Source: Mycobacterium sp. 852002-51163_SCH5372311 (GTDB lineage Bacteria > Actinomycetota > Actinomycetes > Mycobacteriales > Mycobacteriaceae). From it: DNA of 54,742 bases. A program made the position numbers and the translations under genes. The stretch covers positions 1 through 54,742 of the forward strand of contig NZ_LZIJ01000080.1 in NCBI RefSeq assembly GCF_001667115.1, in the 5' to 3' direction. Under the pieces are notes generated by a model. That model saw only the letters and a program-made list of their open reading frames with translations. It searched no databases and was not told the DNA's origin. Shown piece after piece: positions 1 to 10,825 of this stretch; position 1 is the stretch's first letter, and every line of letters begins with the position of its first letter.

Positions 1-275
1 CCGCCGGGCGGGTGGTGCGCAGTGGACTCGATGCGCTGTATCACCTGCCGCGCGGTGAGCGCCGGAAACCGGGCCCGGATCAGCGCGGCCAACCCGCTGA
101 CCACCGGCGCTGCGTAGCTGGTTCCGGACAGTGGCGCCGAACCGAGGGAGGTCACCTGCTCGCCGATCGCGGCCACATCTACCCATGGCCCCGCGAGACT
201 GAAGGCCGACGGGGCGCCGTCGGCGTTCACCGAACCGACGGTCAACACGTAGTCGTCGTACCAGGCGGCGCTGGC
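1..275 (-). pseudogene. mycP4: Mycosin MycP4 C-terminal fragment (subtilisin-like protease of ESX-4), 5' truncated
   Basis: Reading the minus strand from about 275 down to the window edge gives a continuous stretch closely matching the second half of MycP4: AWYDDYVLTVGSVNA, then AGPWVDVAA, then the catalytic-serine block SGTSYAAPVVSGLAAL, then ARQVIQRIESTAHHPP. The Asp/His half of the triad is absent, because the sequence upstream is the 3' end of eccB4 (stop at 298-300), so no complete mycosin gene can exist here. About 16 residues usual before the SGTS motif also seem to be missing. In M. tuberculosis mycP4 converges on eccB4; here it runs in the same direction. It continues past base 1, so the C-terminus is not seen. 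A genomic rearrangement or an assembly join are both possible. Confidence 0.75.
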
Positions 276-297
276 CGCCGGCGCCGCGTCGCGCCGG

Positions 298-1677
298 CTA
301 CGGCGATCCCACAGCCAAGATGTCTCGCGCGACTGACGCGCCCTGCCGGCTCAATTCCGGCCCGGATGGCAACGCCGCCAGCACCGGCCACGGCGCCGGT
401 GTCGCTTGCGCCGTCAGACCAAGGTCGTCCGCTGCGTCGTCGTCGTGGACGGCAAACCGAACCCCGGTGTCGGTGACAAGGTATCGCCTGCCGGCCCGCA
501 CGTAGGCGCTGCGCCCGGGCGGCAGGTAAACCGCATCGAGCGCCGGGCCGTTGCCGTCGGCTTGCGAGAGTCGCACCGGAGCTTGCCCCGCTGGAACCGG
601 CAAGCCAGCGCCGGTCAGGAATCCGATGTCGGCATGACCGGCTGATCCTGGCGCCCACGTCGCGCACAAGGTGTTCCCGGCATCCACCGGGGCCGGCGCC
701 CGGTCGGGAAAGCTGGTGACGGGCAGCGTGTTCACTACCGCGGCGTCGCGAATCACGTCCGGCGCCACCGAGATGACGTTGGCGGCGCCCCCCGAGTCGC
801 TGAACCGCAGTAGATCCGCGGTCAGCGGGCCGATTCGCTGCGCTCCAGTGACCAAGACCACGTAGTACTCCTCGCCGTCGCCGCGGACGATGCGCAGCAC
901 GCTGCCGACCGGAAATCCAGCCAGGCTGCCCGGGGCCCGGCCGCCGGCGCCGCGGATAGCAGGCGCCGTGAGCGGCGGTGCCTCCGGAACGGCGGCCAGC
1001 AACGACGGCGCGACCCTGACGGGCACCCGGCCCTCCAGTCGCAACGCACGCACGATCGCGGGGTCGCCGAGATCCACCACCGCCCGTCGTCCGTCGTAGA
1101 ACAGGTACGCCGGCGAACCCGAGCCGGACGCGACCAGGACGGCCTGCCCAGGTGCCAGACGACGTAGGGAGGACCCCCCGGCGGACCCGACGACTACGGT
1201 CGTCGCCGCGCCCCCATCGGTGTCACAAATCGTCCAAGCAGCTTCGGTGGCGGCCAGCGGCCGGCCGAGAAATTGGGGTGCACCGGGAATTCCCAGTAGC
1301 GGACCACGTTTGGTGCGGCTGAGCTCGAACTCGCGTATCGGTTGCGGGTTCGCGTCGGCCGCCGCGATCAATCGCGCCGAAGCCAGATTCAGCACCGGAT
1401 GCCAGGTATCGCCAACCCGCACGTACAGCGCTCCGGATTCCTGGCCCATCACAATCTGCGCTCGATCGAGTGCCGCCTGCGGCTGCAGCAAAGAAAGAAG
1501 CGCGCATCCGGCCACCACGACAAGCGTCAGCACACACCCGAGCGCCAACGCCGCCGCGCGCGTGCGCAGAGGCTCGCTGACCGTGCCGAGATCCCTGCGC
1601 AGCAATGCGCACTCGAGTCGGCGCAGCATAAATCGGTGAGCGCTCGCATGCAGCCTTGTCGTCGGTGGACGCGGCAC
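298..1677 (-). CDS. eccB4: ESX-4 type VII secretion core protein EccB4
   Basis: 459 aa, close to the roughly 470 aa of M. tuberculosis EccB4. A short cytosolic N-terminus with the family signature (ASAHRFMLRRLECALLRRD) is followed by one membrane helix at about residues 45-65 and a long extracytoplasmic region. The C-terminal part contains the conserved LDAVYLPPGRSAYVR block and a regular end (SGPELSRQGASVARD), so the gene looks intact. EccB is a membrane component of the EccBCDE secretion complex. Start is a GTG at 1677. Its usual partner mycP4 is only a fragment just downstream, so whether this ESX-4 locus works is unclear. Confidence 0.93.
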   Translation of the reverse strand: MPRPPTTRLHASAHRFMLRRLECALLRRDLGTVSEPLRTRAAALALGCVLTLVVVAGCALLSLLQPQAALDRAQIVMGQESGALYVRVGDTWHPVLNLASARLIAAADANPQPIREFELSRTKRGPLLGIPGAPQFLGRPLAATEAAWTICDTDGGAATTVVVGSAGGSSLRRLAPGQAVLVASGSGSPAYLFYDGRRAVVDLGDPAIVRALRLEGRVPVRVAPSLLAAVPEAPPLTAPAIRGAGGRAPGSLAGFPVGSVLRIVRGDGEEYYVVLVTGAQRIGPLTADLLRFSDSGGAANVISVAPDVIRDAAVVNTLPVTSFPDRAPAPVDAGNTLCATWAPGSAGHADIGFLTGAGLPVPAGQAPVRLSQADGNGPALDAVYLPPGRSAYVRAGRRYLVTDTGVRFAVHDDDAADDLGLTAQATPAPWPVLAALPSGPELSRQGASVARDILAVGSP

Positions 1678-1816
1678 TGCTCCCCCAGAGAATCGGGTCG
1701 ACTCGAATTGTCTGGGCCAAAAATAGGCTCGCCGCCTGCCGCAAGCAGACCATTCTGCACAGCCGATACCCAGTCGCGGACCATTCCTGTCGCCTGATTG
1801 CGGTTAAAATTTCGGC

Positions 1817-2692
1817 GTGCAAATCAATCGCATGGGTCGCTGGGCCGGCCCGGGTGCTGCCGCCCTGGCCGCCGCAACTGTTCTGCTGGTCACTGCGAGC
1901 GGCATTGCCGACGTCCTTCCAACGGCCTCAGCCGCTGACTGCACGGACGCCGAGGTCGTCTTCGCACGCGGCACCAGCGAGCCACCCGGCGTGGGCCGGG
2001 TAGGCCAAGCCTTCGTCGACTCCCTGCGCCAGCAGACGCCCGGCATGAACATCGGGGTCTACGCGGTGAACTACCCCGCCAGTCGCCTCCAGCTACACGG
2101 CGGCGACGGCGCCAACGACGTCGTCTCCCACGTCAAGTCCATGGCCGCGTCGTGCCCCGCCACCAAGATCGTGCTGGGTGGCTACTCCCAGGGCGCCGAT
2201 GTGATCGACATCGTCAGTGGCGTCCCGATCGGCGGCCTCAATTTCGGCAGCCCACTGCCGCCCGAGTATGCCGACAACATTGCGGCGGTTGCGGTCTTCG
2301 GCAACGTGGCCAACCGCGCAGGCGGGTCACTGACCAGCCAGAGCGCGATGTTCGGATCCAAGGCGGTCGATTTGTGCAACCCCAGCGACCCGATCTGCCA
2401 CGCGGGCCCGGGCAACGAGTGGAGCGGGCACACCGAGGGCTACGTCCCCGTCTACACCACCCAGGCCGCGACCTTCGTGGCCTCCAAGCTGTTGGCCTCC
2501 CGCGGCCAGCAGGTTCCCGGGTTCGGTCCTCAGCCGCCGGGCCTCTACCCGCAGGCCCCCGGGCCCGTCGCACCCGGCCCCGTCGCGCCCGGGCCCGTCG
2601 CACCCGGACCCGCTGCGCCCGGGCCCGTCGCACCTGACGCCGCGCACGGCTCCGTCGTCGGCACCCCGGGAACCCGCGTACACGTCCACTGA
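1817..2692 (+). CDS. cut3: Secreted cutinase / serine esterase, Cut3-like (Rv3451 family)
   Basis: 291 aa. An N-terminal signal peptide (hydrophobic residues about 13-30, cleavage near ASA at 38-40) precedes a cutinase domain. The triad is visible: nucleophile Ser124 in GGYSQGA, Asp191 in DPIC and His205 in SGHTEGY; paired cysteines (42/113 and 187/194) fit the two family disulfides. The C-terminus (about 245-270) is a proline-rich run of PGPVA repeats that may act as a spacer or wall-interacting tail. Start is GTG 1817; an in-frame ATG lies five codons further on. It is divergent from eccB4, sharing the 139-bp gap 1678-1816. Cutinases of this family hydrolyse lipid esters outside the cell. 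Confidence 0.92.
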   Translation: MQINRMGRWAGPGAAALAAATVLLVTASGIADVLPTASAADCTDAEVVFARGTSEPPGVGRVGQAFVDSLRQQTPGMNIGVYAVNYPASRLQLHGGDGANDVVSHVKSMAASCPATKIVLGGYSQGADVIDIVSGVPIGGLNFGSPLPPEYADNIAAVAVFGNVANRAGGSLTSQSAMFGSKAVDLCNPSDPICHAGPGNEWSGHTEGYVPVYTTQAATFVASKLLASRGQQVPGFGPQPPGLYPQAPGPVAPGPVAPGPVAPGPAAPGPVAPDAAHGSVVGTPGTRVHVH

Positions 2693-2756
2693 CCAACCGC
2701 CAAAGGCATAGCCAATACAAATCTTTCTTGTCTTTGTAGCCTCGTACTATCGGATC

Positions 2757-3323
2757 ATGAGGCTTCGCCGCCTCACGGCAGTCGCACTACTCGCACCGAC
2801 GTTGGGGATCGTTCCGCCATCCGCGGTCGCGGCGGCGTGCCCGGGTGCTGAGGTGGTTTTCGCGCGGGGCCGGGAGGAACCACCCGGCGTCGGCGCAGTC
2901 GGCGACGCATTTGTCAATTCCTTGCGCGGCAAGACGCGTATGTCGGTCGGCGTGTACGGGGTCAACTATCCCGCCAACATAACCACGATCAGTGGTGCTA
3001 ACGACTTGAGCGGTCACGTTCAATTCATGGCCAGAAGTTGCCCGAACACCCGCGAGGTGCTTGGCGGCTATTCACTGGGCGCTGAGGTGGTCGACCGCGC
3101 GACCTGGGGCGGACTGCCGCCAGATACTGTCGCGGCGGTCGCATTGTTCGGTAATGGGACCCGCCGACTCGCCCCCGCGTTCGCCGGTAAGACGATCGAT
3201 CAGTGCGCACAGGGCGATCCGATCTGTGGGAGAGGCACCAACTGGCCGTCGCACCTGCAGCCCTCATACATCAACTCCGGGCTGGTGGATCAGGCCGCCT
3301 CCTTTGCTGCCGGCAGGCTGTAG
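2757..3323 (+). CDS. Secreted cutinase-like esterase with altered oxyanion motif (Rv3452-like position)
   Basis: 188 aa, short for the family. Signal peptide at 1-26 (AVAAA before Cys28), then a compact cutinase fold with Ser106, Asp154 (GDPIC) and His166. The nucleophile motif reads GGYSLGA, not GGYSQGA; in cutinases the Gln after the serine helps form the oxyanion hole, so activity may be changed. It follows the Cut3-like gene by 64 bp on the same strand, the place where M. tuberculosis has cut4, but sequence similarity to Cut4 is moderate. An AT-rich stretch around 2715-2750 could carry its own promoter. Confidence 0.88.
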   Translation: MRLRRLTAVALLAPTLGIVPPSAVAAACPGAEVVFARGREEPPGVGAVGDAFVNSLRGKTRMSVGVYGVNYPANITTISGANDLSGHVQFMARSCPNTREVLGGYSLGAEVVDRATWGGLPPDTVAAVALFGNGTRRLAPAFAGKTIDQCAQGDPICGRGTNWPSHLQPSYINSGLVDQAASFAAGRL

Positions 3324-3468
3324 CCTAGCGAAGTAACACCTGCCACTCTGGCACCAAAATGCGGGCCATATCGCAGTCCGAAAAGCGCTAGCGCCGGTGC
3401 TATCACATTGCAAAAGCAATGGCCGAGGATCGTAGGGACTCGTGTGACTGATGCGACTGGCGTGCGAT

Positions 3469-3504
3469 CGCCGCTGAGCCGATCCGCTAAGCCAATCGGC
3501 GGCG
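3469..3504 (-). terminator. Possible hairpin terminator after truA
   Basis: An imperfect inverted repeat, with CGCCG and GCCGAT arms pairing with ATCGGC and CGGCG and a small bulge, lies 5-40 bases downstream of the truA stop. There is no U-tract, which is common for mycobacterial terminators but keeps the call weak. The rest of 3324-3468 shows nothing recognisable. Confidence 0.3.
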
Positions 3505-3508
3505 ACCG

Positions 3509-4381
3509 CTAACGCGAACGCAGATCCCGGGTGATCAGATTACGTGACTCGAGCTCGTCATCGGGCGGATAGTCGACCCCGACGAGCGTCAAACCGTGCG
3601 CCGGCGCGGCCGCGAAATCGCTGGATCGGCCTGTCGCGCTGAGCAACTCACGACACCAGTCGACGCTGCGCCGGTGCTCGCCGACCGCTAGAAGCGCCCC
3701 GACCAGCGATCGCACCATCGACCAGCAGAATGCATCGGCCGTGACATGAGCGGTGATCAGATCGCCGTCGCGCGACCATTCGAACCGCTGCAAATCCCGA
3801 ATCGTCGTAGCGCCGGCACGCTGCCGGCAAAAAGCGGCGAAGTCATGCAATCCCAACAGCTCTCGTGATGCGGCGTTCATCGCCGACACATCCAGGGCGC
3901 GCGGCCAGGCGGTGACGTAGCGCGCCTGCAGCGGTTGCGCGCCATAGCAGGCCGTCGACAGTCTGTAGCGATAGTGACGTCGCAGCGCCGAGAATCGGGC
4001 ATCGAAACCCGCTGGCGCGCGCGCGATTCCGAGGACGCGGACGTCGGCGGGCAAAAACCTGCCGAGGCGCCGTAGCAGCGACGAGAATTCCGGATCGTCC
4101 CGGTCGGGTGAGCGGGGATACGCGTTGGGCAAGGCGTCCGCCGGGACATCCAGGTGGGCCACCTGCCCGGTGGCATGGACACCCGTGTCGGTGCGCCCCG
4201 CGGCGCGCAGCCGCACCGGAGCGCGAAAGACCGTCGTCAGCGCCTCGTCGAGAACGCCGGCGACCGTCCGTTGCCCCGGCTGCGCTGCCCAGCCCGCGAA
4301 ATCGGTTCCGTCGTAGGCAATGTCGAGCCGAAGACGGACGTCCTCACTAATTCTCGGTGGCCTCTTCGGGTTCCTCGACAC
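3509..4381 (-). CDS. truA: tRNA pseudouridine(38-40) synthase TruA
   Basis: 290 aa. The enzyme isomerises U38-U40 of the tRNA anticodon arm to pseudouridine. The catalytic Asp is in [12 protein letters not shown], and the N-terminal [16 protein letters not shown] and C-terminal [17 protein letters not shown] blocks are typical. I place the start at GTG 4381 because the resulting basic leader matches the M. tuberculosis protein in length; the frame stays open further upstream but only inside rplQ, where the translation is an arginine-rich artefact. The start overlaps rplQ by 35 bases, so it is the last gene of the alpha ribosomal operon and probably translationally coupled. Confidence 0.93.
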   Translation of the reverse strand: MSRNPKRPPRISEDVRLRLDIAYDGTDFAGWAAQPGQRTVAGVLDEALTTVFRAPVRLRAAGRTDTGVHATGQVAHLDVPADALPNAYPRSPDRDDPEFSSLLRRLGRFLPADVRVLGIARAPAGFDARFSALRRHYRYRLSTACYGAQPLQARYVTAWPRALDVSAMNAASRELLGLHDFAAFCRQRAGATTIRDLQRFEWSRDGDLITAHVTADAFCWSMVRSLVGALLAVGEHRRSVDWCRELLSATGRSSDFAAAPAHGLTLVGVDYPPDDELESRNLITRDLRSR

Positions 4382-4952
4382 TCGCCTGCGGAGCCGCCGC
4401 CGCCGTCTCCGGTGCGGCGGGAGCCTCGTCAGCCGTGGCGGCTTCCTCGACAACCTCATCCGCCGTCGGACCCTCCGCGGCGTCCGGCTCAACCGCCGCT
4501 TGCGGTGCCGCCGCGGCGGCTACCGGCGCAGCCTTCTTCGCCTTGCCCTGTTGCGCAGCCACCCGGCGCGCGCGATCGGCCTCTGCGGTCACCGTCTTCT
4601 CCCGCACCAGCTCAATCACCGCCATGGGAGCGTTGTCACCCTTGCGCGCCTCGACCTTGATGATGCGGGTGTAGCCGCCATCGCGGTCGGCGAAGAAGGG
4701 TCCGATCTCGGCGAACAAGGTGTGCACCACATCCTTGTCGCGGATCTTCTTGAGTACCTCGCGGCGATTGTGCAAGGTGCCCTTCTTGGCGTGCGTGATC
4801 AGCTTTTCGGCATACGGGCGCAGCGCACGTGCCTTGGGCTCGGTGGTCTTGATCCGGCCGTGCTCGAACAACGACGTAGCCAGGTTGGCCAGAATCGCCT
4901 TCTGGTGCGAAGACGACCCGCCGAGGCGAGGCCCCTTGGTGGGCTTAGGCAT
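4347..4952 (-). CDS. rplQ: 50S ribosomal protein L17
   Basis: 201 aa. The first 120 residues are canonical L17, beginning [19 protein letters not shown] and including the KDVVHTLF segment. The last 75-80 residues are an Ala/Glu/Pro-rich, low-complexity acidic tail ([10 protein letters not shown] through EEPEEATEN), the extension typical of mycobacterial L17 but a little longer than in M. tuberculosis (180 aa). It lies 58 bases after rpoA and its 3' end overlaps the truA start. L17 sits near the exit tunnel of the large subunit. Confidence 0.97.
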   Translation of the reverse strand: MPKPTKGPRLGGSSSHQKAILANLATSLFEHGRIKTTEPKARALRPYAEKLITHAKKGTLHNRREVLKKIRDKDVVHTLFAEIGPFFADRDGGYTRIIKVEARKGDNAPMAVIELVREKTVTAEADRARRVAAQQGKAKKAAPVAAAAAPQAAVEPDAAEGPTADEVVEEAATADEAPAAPETAAAAPQASVEEPEEATEN

Positions 4953-5010
4953 TGCGACTTCTCCTAAATGGGGCCGATCCCCGTATCAGGTAGGACCGGG
5001 ACGGGATTCC

Positions 5011-6787
<1,777 letters not shown>

Positions 6788-6807
6788 TGTTATCTCTCCT
6801 GACCCTT

Positions 6808-7224
6808 CTAAACTCTTCTGCGCTTGGGCGGACGAACGCCGTTGTGCGGCTGGGGAGTGACATCGGAGATCGCGCCGACCTCGAGTCCAGCGGCCTGCAG
6901 CGACCGGATGGCCGTCTCGCGGCCGGAGCCCGGGCCCTTCACGAACACGTCGACCTTGCGCACGCCGTGCTCCTGCGCCTTGCGCGCCGCGTTCTCGGCG
7001 GCCAGCTGAGCGGCGAAGGGAGTCGATTTCCGGGAGCCCTTGAAGCCGACGTGACCCGACGAGGCCCATGCGATGACATTGCCCTGCGGGTCGGTGATCG
7101 TCACGATCGTGTTGTTGAAGGTGCTCTTGATGTGGGCAGCGCCGTGCGGGACGTTCTTCTTTTCCCGCCGCCGGGTCTTCTGTCCCTTTTTGGCTGCTTG
7201 CCCGGCCTTTTTTGCTGGTGGCAT
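6808..7224 (-). CDS. rpsK: 30S ribosomal protein S11
   Basis: 138 aa. A lysine-rich N-terminus ([20 protein letters not shown]) leads into the S11 core [19 protein letters not shown] and the glycine-rich platform region [17 protein letters not shown]; the end is RPPKRRRV. S11 forms part of the 30S platform and binds the E-site region of the mRNA path. It lies five bases downstream of rpsM and 20 bases upstream of rpsD in the alpha operon. Confidence 0.98.
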   Translation of the reverse strand: MPPAKKAGQAAKKGQKTRRREKKNVPHGAAHIKSTFNNTIVTITDPQGNVIAWASSGHVGFKGSRKSTPFAAQLAAENAARKAQEHGVRKVDVFVKGPGSGRETAIRSLQAAGLEVGAISDVTPQPHNGVRPPKRRRV

Positions 7225-7229
7225 CCTAA

Positions 7230-7604
7230 TTACCTGGCCTTCTTCTTGCCTGCGATGGTGCGCTTGGGACCTTTGCGGGTGCGCGCGTTGGTCTTGGTCC
7301 GCTGGCCGCGCACCGGCAGGCCGCGGCGGTGCCGCAGACCCTGGTAGCAGCCGATCTCGATCTTGCGGCGGATGTCGGCCTGCACCTCGCGGCGCAGGTC
7401 ACCCTCCACCTTCAGGTTGGCTTCTATGTAGTCGCGCAGGTGGGTCAGCTGATCATCGGTGAGGTCCCTGGTGCGCAGGTCCTTGTCGATGCCGGTGGCC
7501 GCCAGGATTTCGTTGGAGCGGGTCCGGCCGATGCCGAAGATGTAGGTCAGGGCGATCTCCATCCGCTTGTCGCGCGGTAGATCGACGCCTACTAGTCGAG
7601 CCAT
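7230..7604 (-). CDS. rpsM: 30S ribosomal protein S13
   Basis: 124 aa. It begins [20 protein letters not shown], has the helix-two-turn-helix [13 protein letters not shown], and ends in a basic tail ([17 protein letters not shown]) that contacts P-site tRNA. Start ATG 7604 gives the usual length; upstream in-frame sequence runs into the spacer and is unrelated to S13. The 188-bp spacer to rpmJ (7605-7792) shows no gene; it is longer than the other gaps in this operon and might hold a secondary promoter. Confidence 0.97.
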   Translation of the reverse strand: MARLVGVDLPRDKRMEIALTYIFGIGRTRSNEILAATGIDKDLRTRDLTDDQLTHLRDYIEANLKVEGDLRREVQADIRRKIEIGCYQGLRHRRGLPVRGQRTKTNARTRKGPKRTIAGKKKAR

Positions 7605-7792
7605 AGGTGGCGTTCCTCTTTCTAGGCGGAGGTCTGTTCCCAGTCCGTTCCCTGGGCCAAAGTGATTTGGGCAGGGGCCCGGCCTCCGTCCGGACGTGGA
7701 TGAGCTGGCCCATCTGATAGATGCCAGCCGCTCACTGGTGCTGGGAGGTCTGCATTCAGTTGTTGTGGGGCGAATGGGCCGAGTCCGGCGTC

Positions 7793-7906
7793 CTAGCCTT
7801 GCCGCTGCTTGTGACGCGGGTCCGAGCAGATCACCATGACCCGTCCGTGCCGACGGATCACCCTGCATTTGTCACAGATCGGCTTGACGCTCGGGTTCAC
7901 CTTCAC
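7793..7906 (-). CDS. rpmJ: 50S ribosomal protein L36
   Basis: 37 aa, from GTG 7906 to TAG 7793. The translation begins [20 protein letters not shown] and ends [10 protein letters not shown]. The zinc-binding pattern is complete: CDKC, then Cys and His further on (ICSDPRH), i.e. the C+ form of L36. It lies 54 bases downstream of infA in the conserved infA-rpmJ-rpsM order. Confidence 0.95.
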
Positions 7907-7960
7907 GGCAGTCTCGGTCCTGTTCTCTGGGCTTGCTGTCTAAATGTCTCGATGTCGGGG

Positions 7961-8182
7961 TTACTTGTACCGGTACACGATGCGGCCCCGGGACAGGTCA
8001 TAGGGCGACAACTCCACCACGACGCGGTCCTCGGGCAGGATGCGGATGTAGTGCTGCCGCATCTTGCCGCTGATATGGGCGAGCACCTTGTGGCCGTTCT
8101 CCAGCTCAATGCGAAACATCGCATTGGGCAGAGGCTCGACCACGCGACCCTCGACCTCGATGGCACCGTCCTTCTTGGCCAT
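7961..8182 (-). CDS. infA: Translation initiation factor IF-1
   Basis: 73 aa single OB-fold protein, essentially the mycobacterial consensus: [40 protein letters not shown], ending [10 protein letters not shown]-1 binds the A site of the 30S subunit during initiation. Start is ATG 8182. It is the first gene of the alpha operon here, so the 227-bp region 8183-8409 upstream should contain the main promoter; I could not pick a convincing -35/-10 pair. Confidence 0.98.
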
Positions 8183-8409
8183 TACTTTTCGGCGATCCTT
8201 TTCTATCCCTCGTCAATGCACCTGATTCGGCGCAGCATGTGTCCGGACTACTAAAACGTGAACCTGTGGTGGAAATTCCGCGAAGTGCTCCGAGAAATTT
8301 CAGAACTGGGCACGCCAAGAGCCGGCACAGAAGGCCGTACCGTTGTCCCACCTTACCCGTATCGCCGCAGTCGGCGCAAAACCGCCCGCAAGCTGGGAGT
8401 TGTGCGGGC

Positions 8410-10386
8410 TCATTTCTGCGGCAGTGCGTAGACCTTGTTGTTGTTGCCCGCCACGTAGACCGTGCCGTTGTTGGCGACGGCCAGGCCCCACGGATAGTCG
8501 AGGTTGCAGAACCCCAGCACGGCTTGCTGGCTCGAGCCGGCGGAAAGTTTCAGCACGCTGTTGTCCCCTCTGTCGGTGACGTACACGGAGCCGTCGCCGT
8601 CCACTGTCAGTCCGCCGGGGTCGGAGAGGTCGGCGAAAGGGACCTTGTCTTGTTTGTTCGTACGGGGATCCAAGACCAGCACGATTTTGTTGCCGCCATC
8701 GGCGACATAGATCTTTCCGTCTTTGCCCACCACCAAACCGGTTGGAGAATTAAGACCCGTGAACGGTATCTCCCTTTGCGCACCCGAGCCACGGTCGAGG
8801 GCGAACACCTTGTTTTTGACCGTGTCGGTGACGTAGACGGTGCCGGCGCTGTCCACCGCAAGGCCTGTCGGCTTTTCCAGGCCGGTGAACTGAAGTTGGC
8901 TCAGCTTCCTCGTGCCGGCTTCCACCTTGACCACGCGCTTGTTGCCGGCATCGTTCACGTAGATATTGCCGCTGCTGTCGGCCGTCACACCGGTCGGGAA
9001 ATTGAGACCCTGAAGACCCATTTGGTGGACTTGCCCGTTCGCGGGTAGCTCAAAGATGTCGTTGTGGGAGGTGTCGGCAACGTAGACCGTGCCGCCACTA
9101 TCAACCGACAACCCTTGCAACCGGAGGCCGGTGAAGGGCAGCGTCGTCTGCCGGCAGTTTGTGGGTGGTGAGCCGTTATGGCCCAGGAACGCAATGGCGC
9201 CGACCACCGCAGCGACGGTGACCACGGCCGCGGCGGCGACGAGGCCGCCCTTGCCGCGCCACCACGGCCGCGCCGGTGACGATGGATGCGACGGAGGCGT
9301 GGGCTGTGGGGTGGACAGCGCCGGCGACGGGCTGGCCGGCGGTTGGATGATTACCTGCTCGCGCCGAACGGGCGTGTTCGGATTGAGCGCCGGTTTGCGG
9401 AGGGTTTCCGGGCCCGTCTCGGTCGGCGGTGCCGGGACCGGCCTACGACCATAGTCGGCGCGGGGCCGCGGCATCGGCGGCTGAGGCGCGGTCGGGGGAC
9501 GCCGAACCGGGGGCCGCGGCTCCGGCGGCCGCGGCACGGGCACCGGTGCGGTGATGGCTTGGCGGGCGGCTCGCGCAAGCTCCAGGGCGGTGCTGTAGCG
9601 ATCGGCGGGGTTCTTCGCCATGCCCTTGGCAATTACCCCGTCCAAGGTTCGTGGCAGCCCGGGGTTGGTGTTCGACGGCCGCGGCGGCGGGGTGACGAGG
9701 TGGTTGCCGATCTGCTGTTCCAGGCTGTCTCCCCGGAATGCATGCTCTGCGGTCAAGCACTCGTACAGCACACAGGCCAGGGCGTAGATGTCGGATCGGG
9801 CGTCGATCGGAGGAGCGCCCGGCTCCTGGGCTTTGAACCGTTCCGGGGCCATGTAATGGAAGGTGCCGATCACGTCGCCGACGGTGGTCAATCCCCGCTC
9901 GCCGACCGCGAGCGCGATTCCGAAATCGATCAGGTAGGCGTCCCCGTTGTCGTCGTCAATCAAGATGTTGGACGGCTTGACATCCCGGTGTAGCAGCCCG
10001 ACTTTGTGCGCGGCGTTCAAGGCCTTGGCGATCTGCTCGATGATGCTCACCGCCCGGGCCGGTGGCAGCGGGCCGCGATCGAGGATCGACTGTAGGTCTC
10101 GGCCGTCGATCAACTGCATTTCCACGAACAGCCGTCCGTCGATTTCGCCGTGGGTGTGAATCGGCACGATGTGTGGACTTCTCAATCGCGCGGCCGCATG
10201 CGCCTCGCGACGGAACCGCTTCTGAAAGGTTTCGTCTTGGGAAATCTCGGCAGGCAGGATCTTGATCGCGACGATCCGGTCGATGGCGGTGTCGTGAGCC
10301 CGCCACACCTCGCCCATTCCGCCGCGGCCCAGCAATTCGATCAGCTGGTAATGTCCGAACGAAGTTCCCTGCAACGAGCCTCCCAC
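8410..10386 (-). CDS. Transmembrane Ser/Thr protein kinase with NHL beta-propeller sensor, PknD-like
   Basis: 658 aa. Kinase domain 12-275 with glycine loop GRGGMGEV (20-27), Lys42, catalytic loop HRDVKPSN (133-140), DFG 154-156, activation-loop Thr167/168 and APE 180-182. A proline-rich juxtamembrane segment (281-378) leads to one membrane helix (about 380-402). Residues 415-658 hold six NHL-type repeats with the pattern VYVADT/IYVND, giving a six-bladed propeller outside the cell. Architecture and length match M. tuberculosis PknD (664 aa), but the location next to infA differs, so it may be a paralog. Start GTG 10386. It should phosphorylate cytosolic targets in response to an unknown extracellular ligand. 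Confidence 0.92.
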   Translation of the reverse strand: MGGSLQGTSFGHYQLIELLGRGGMGEVWRAHDTAIDRIVAIKILPAEISQDETFQKRFRREAHAAARLRSPHIVPIHTHGEIDGRLFVEMQLIDGRDLQSILDRGPLPPARAVSIIEQIAKALNAAHKVGLLHRDVKPSNILIDDDNGDAYLIDFGIALAVGERGLTTVGDVIGTFHYMAPERFKAQEPGAPPIDARSDIYALACVLYECLTAEHAFRGDSLEQQIGNHLVTPPPRPSNTNPGLPRTLDGVIAKGMAKNPADRYSTALELARAARQAITAPVPVPRPPEPRPPVRRPPTAPQPPMPRPRADYGRRPVPAPPTETGPETLRKPALNPNTPVRREQVIIQPPASPSPALSTPQPTPPSHPSSPARPWWRGKGGLVAAAAVVTVAAVVGAIAFLGHNGSPPTNCRQTTLPFTGLRLQGLSVDSGGTVYVADTSHNDIFELPANGQVHQMGLQGLNFPTGVTADSSGNIYVNDAGNKRVVKVEAGTRKLSQLQFTGLEKPTGLAVDSAGTVYVTDTVKNKVFALDRGSGAQREIPFTGLNSPTGLVVGKDGKIYVADGGNKIVLVLDPRTNKQDKVPFADLSDPGGLTVDGDGSVYVTDRGDNSVLKLSAGSSQQAVLGFCNLDYPWGLAVANNGTVYVAGNNNKVYALPQK

Positions 10387-10825
10387 AGCAACTGCTCAGC
10401 ACCCTAACGCGCCACCAACAATGGTGGCAGGTCTTTCGGCGCGCTGCGGTGCTGTATGCAGCCCGGCTCGATACTGCACGGGTGGACCCGTCACCCGACC
10501 AGACGCCCGGCCCGCGAGGCGAGCTTCCCGCAGCAGGGACATACGTAGACGATACCAATTCGGGTATGCGCACGGTGATTTCACGGCCATCCCGGCGCGT
10601 TTGAGATGGCACGCAAGCGTGAATTCGCCAAATTTGCTGGTGGCTTTGACAAAATCTCGATCGACGACCGTTAGCCCATTCCAGCGCGCCAATTTATTTT
10701 CACCCGGCACAACAATATGAACACTATTCGCTCCAGTCGACGATTCGACCACCGCTCCCGACACACCGGCCGACTGCCGCATGCGGGCCGGAATAGGACG
10801 GGTCAGCTCGCGGGTTGGAGCAACC
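10387..10825. other. 439-bp intergenic region with a short perfect hairpin
   Basis: This gap between two divergent genes (kinase on minus, luciferase-like on plus) shows no convincing gene; open frames on both strands have no family resemblance. A perfect 7-bp stem with tetraloop (GCCACCA-ACAA-TGGTGGC, 10411-10428) lies 25-42 bases upstream of the kinase start, where it could be a 5' UTR hairpin or an operator. Positions 10610-10730 are clearly AT-richer than the surroundings and probably hold the divergent promoters. Confidence 0.5.

Noticed and set aside
12..476. Plus-strand open frame at the left edge
   Set aside because: It is antisense to the mycP4 fragment and the end of eccB4, which have clear homology on the minus strand.
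2555..2640. GC-rich direct repeats as a possible VNTR or mobile repeat
   Set aside because: They encode the PGPVA repeats at the C-terminus of the Cut3-like protein in frame, so they are explained as coding repeats.
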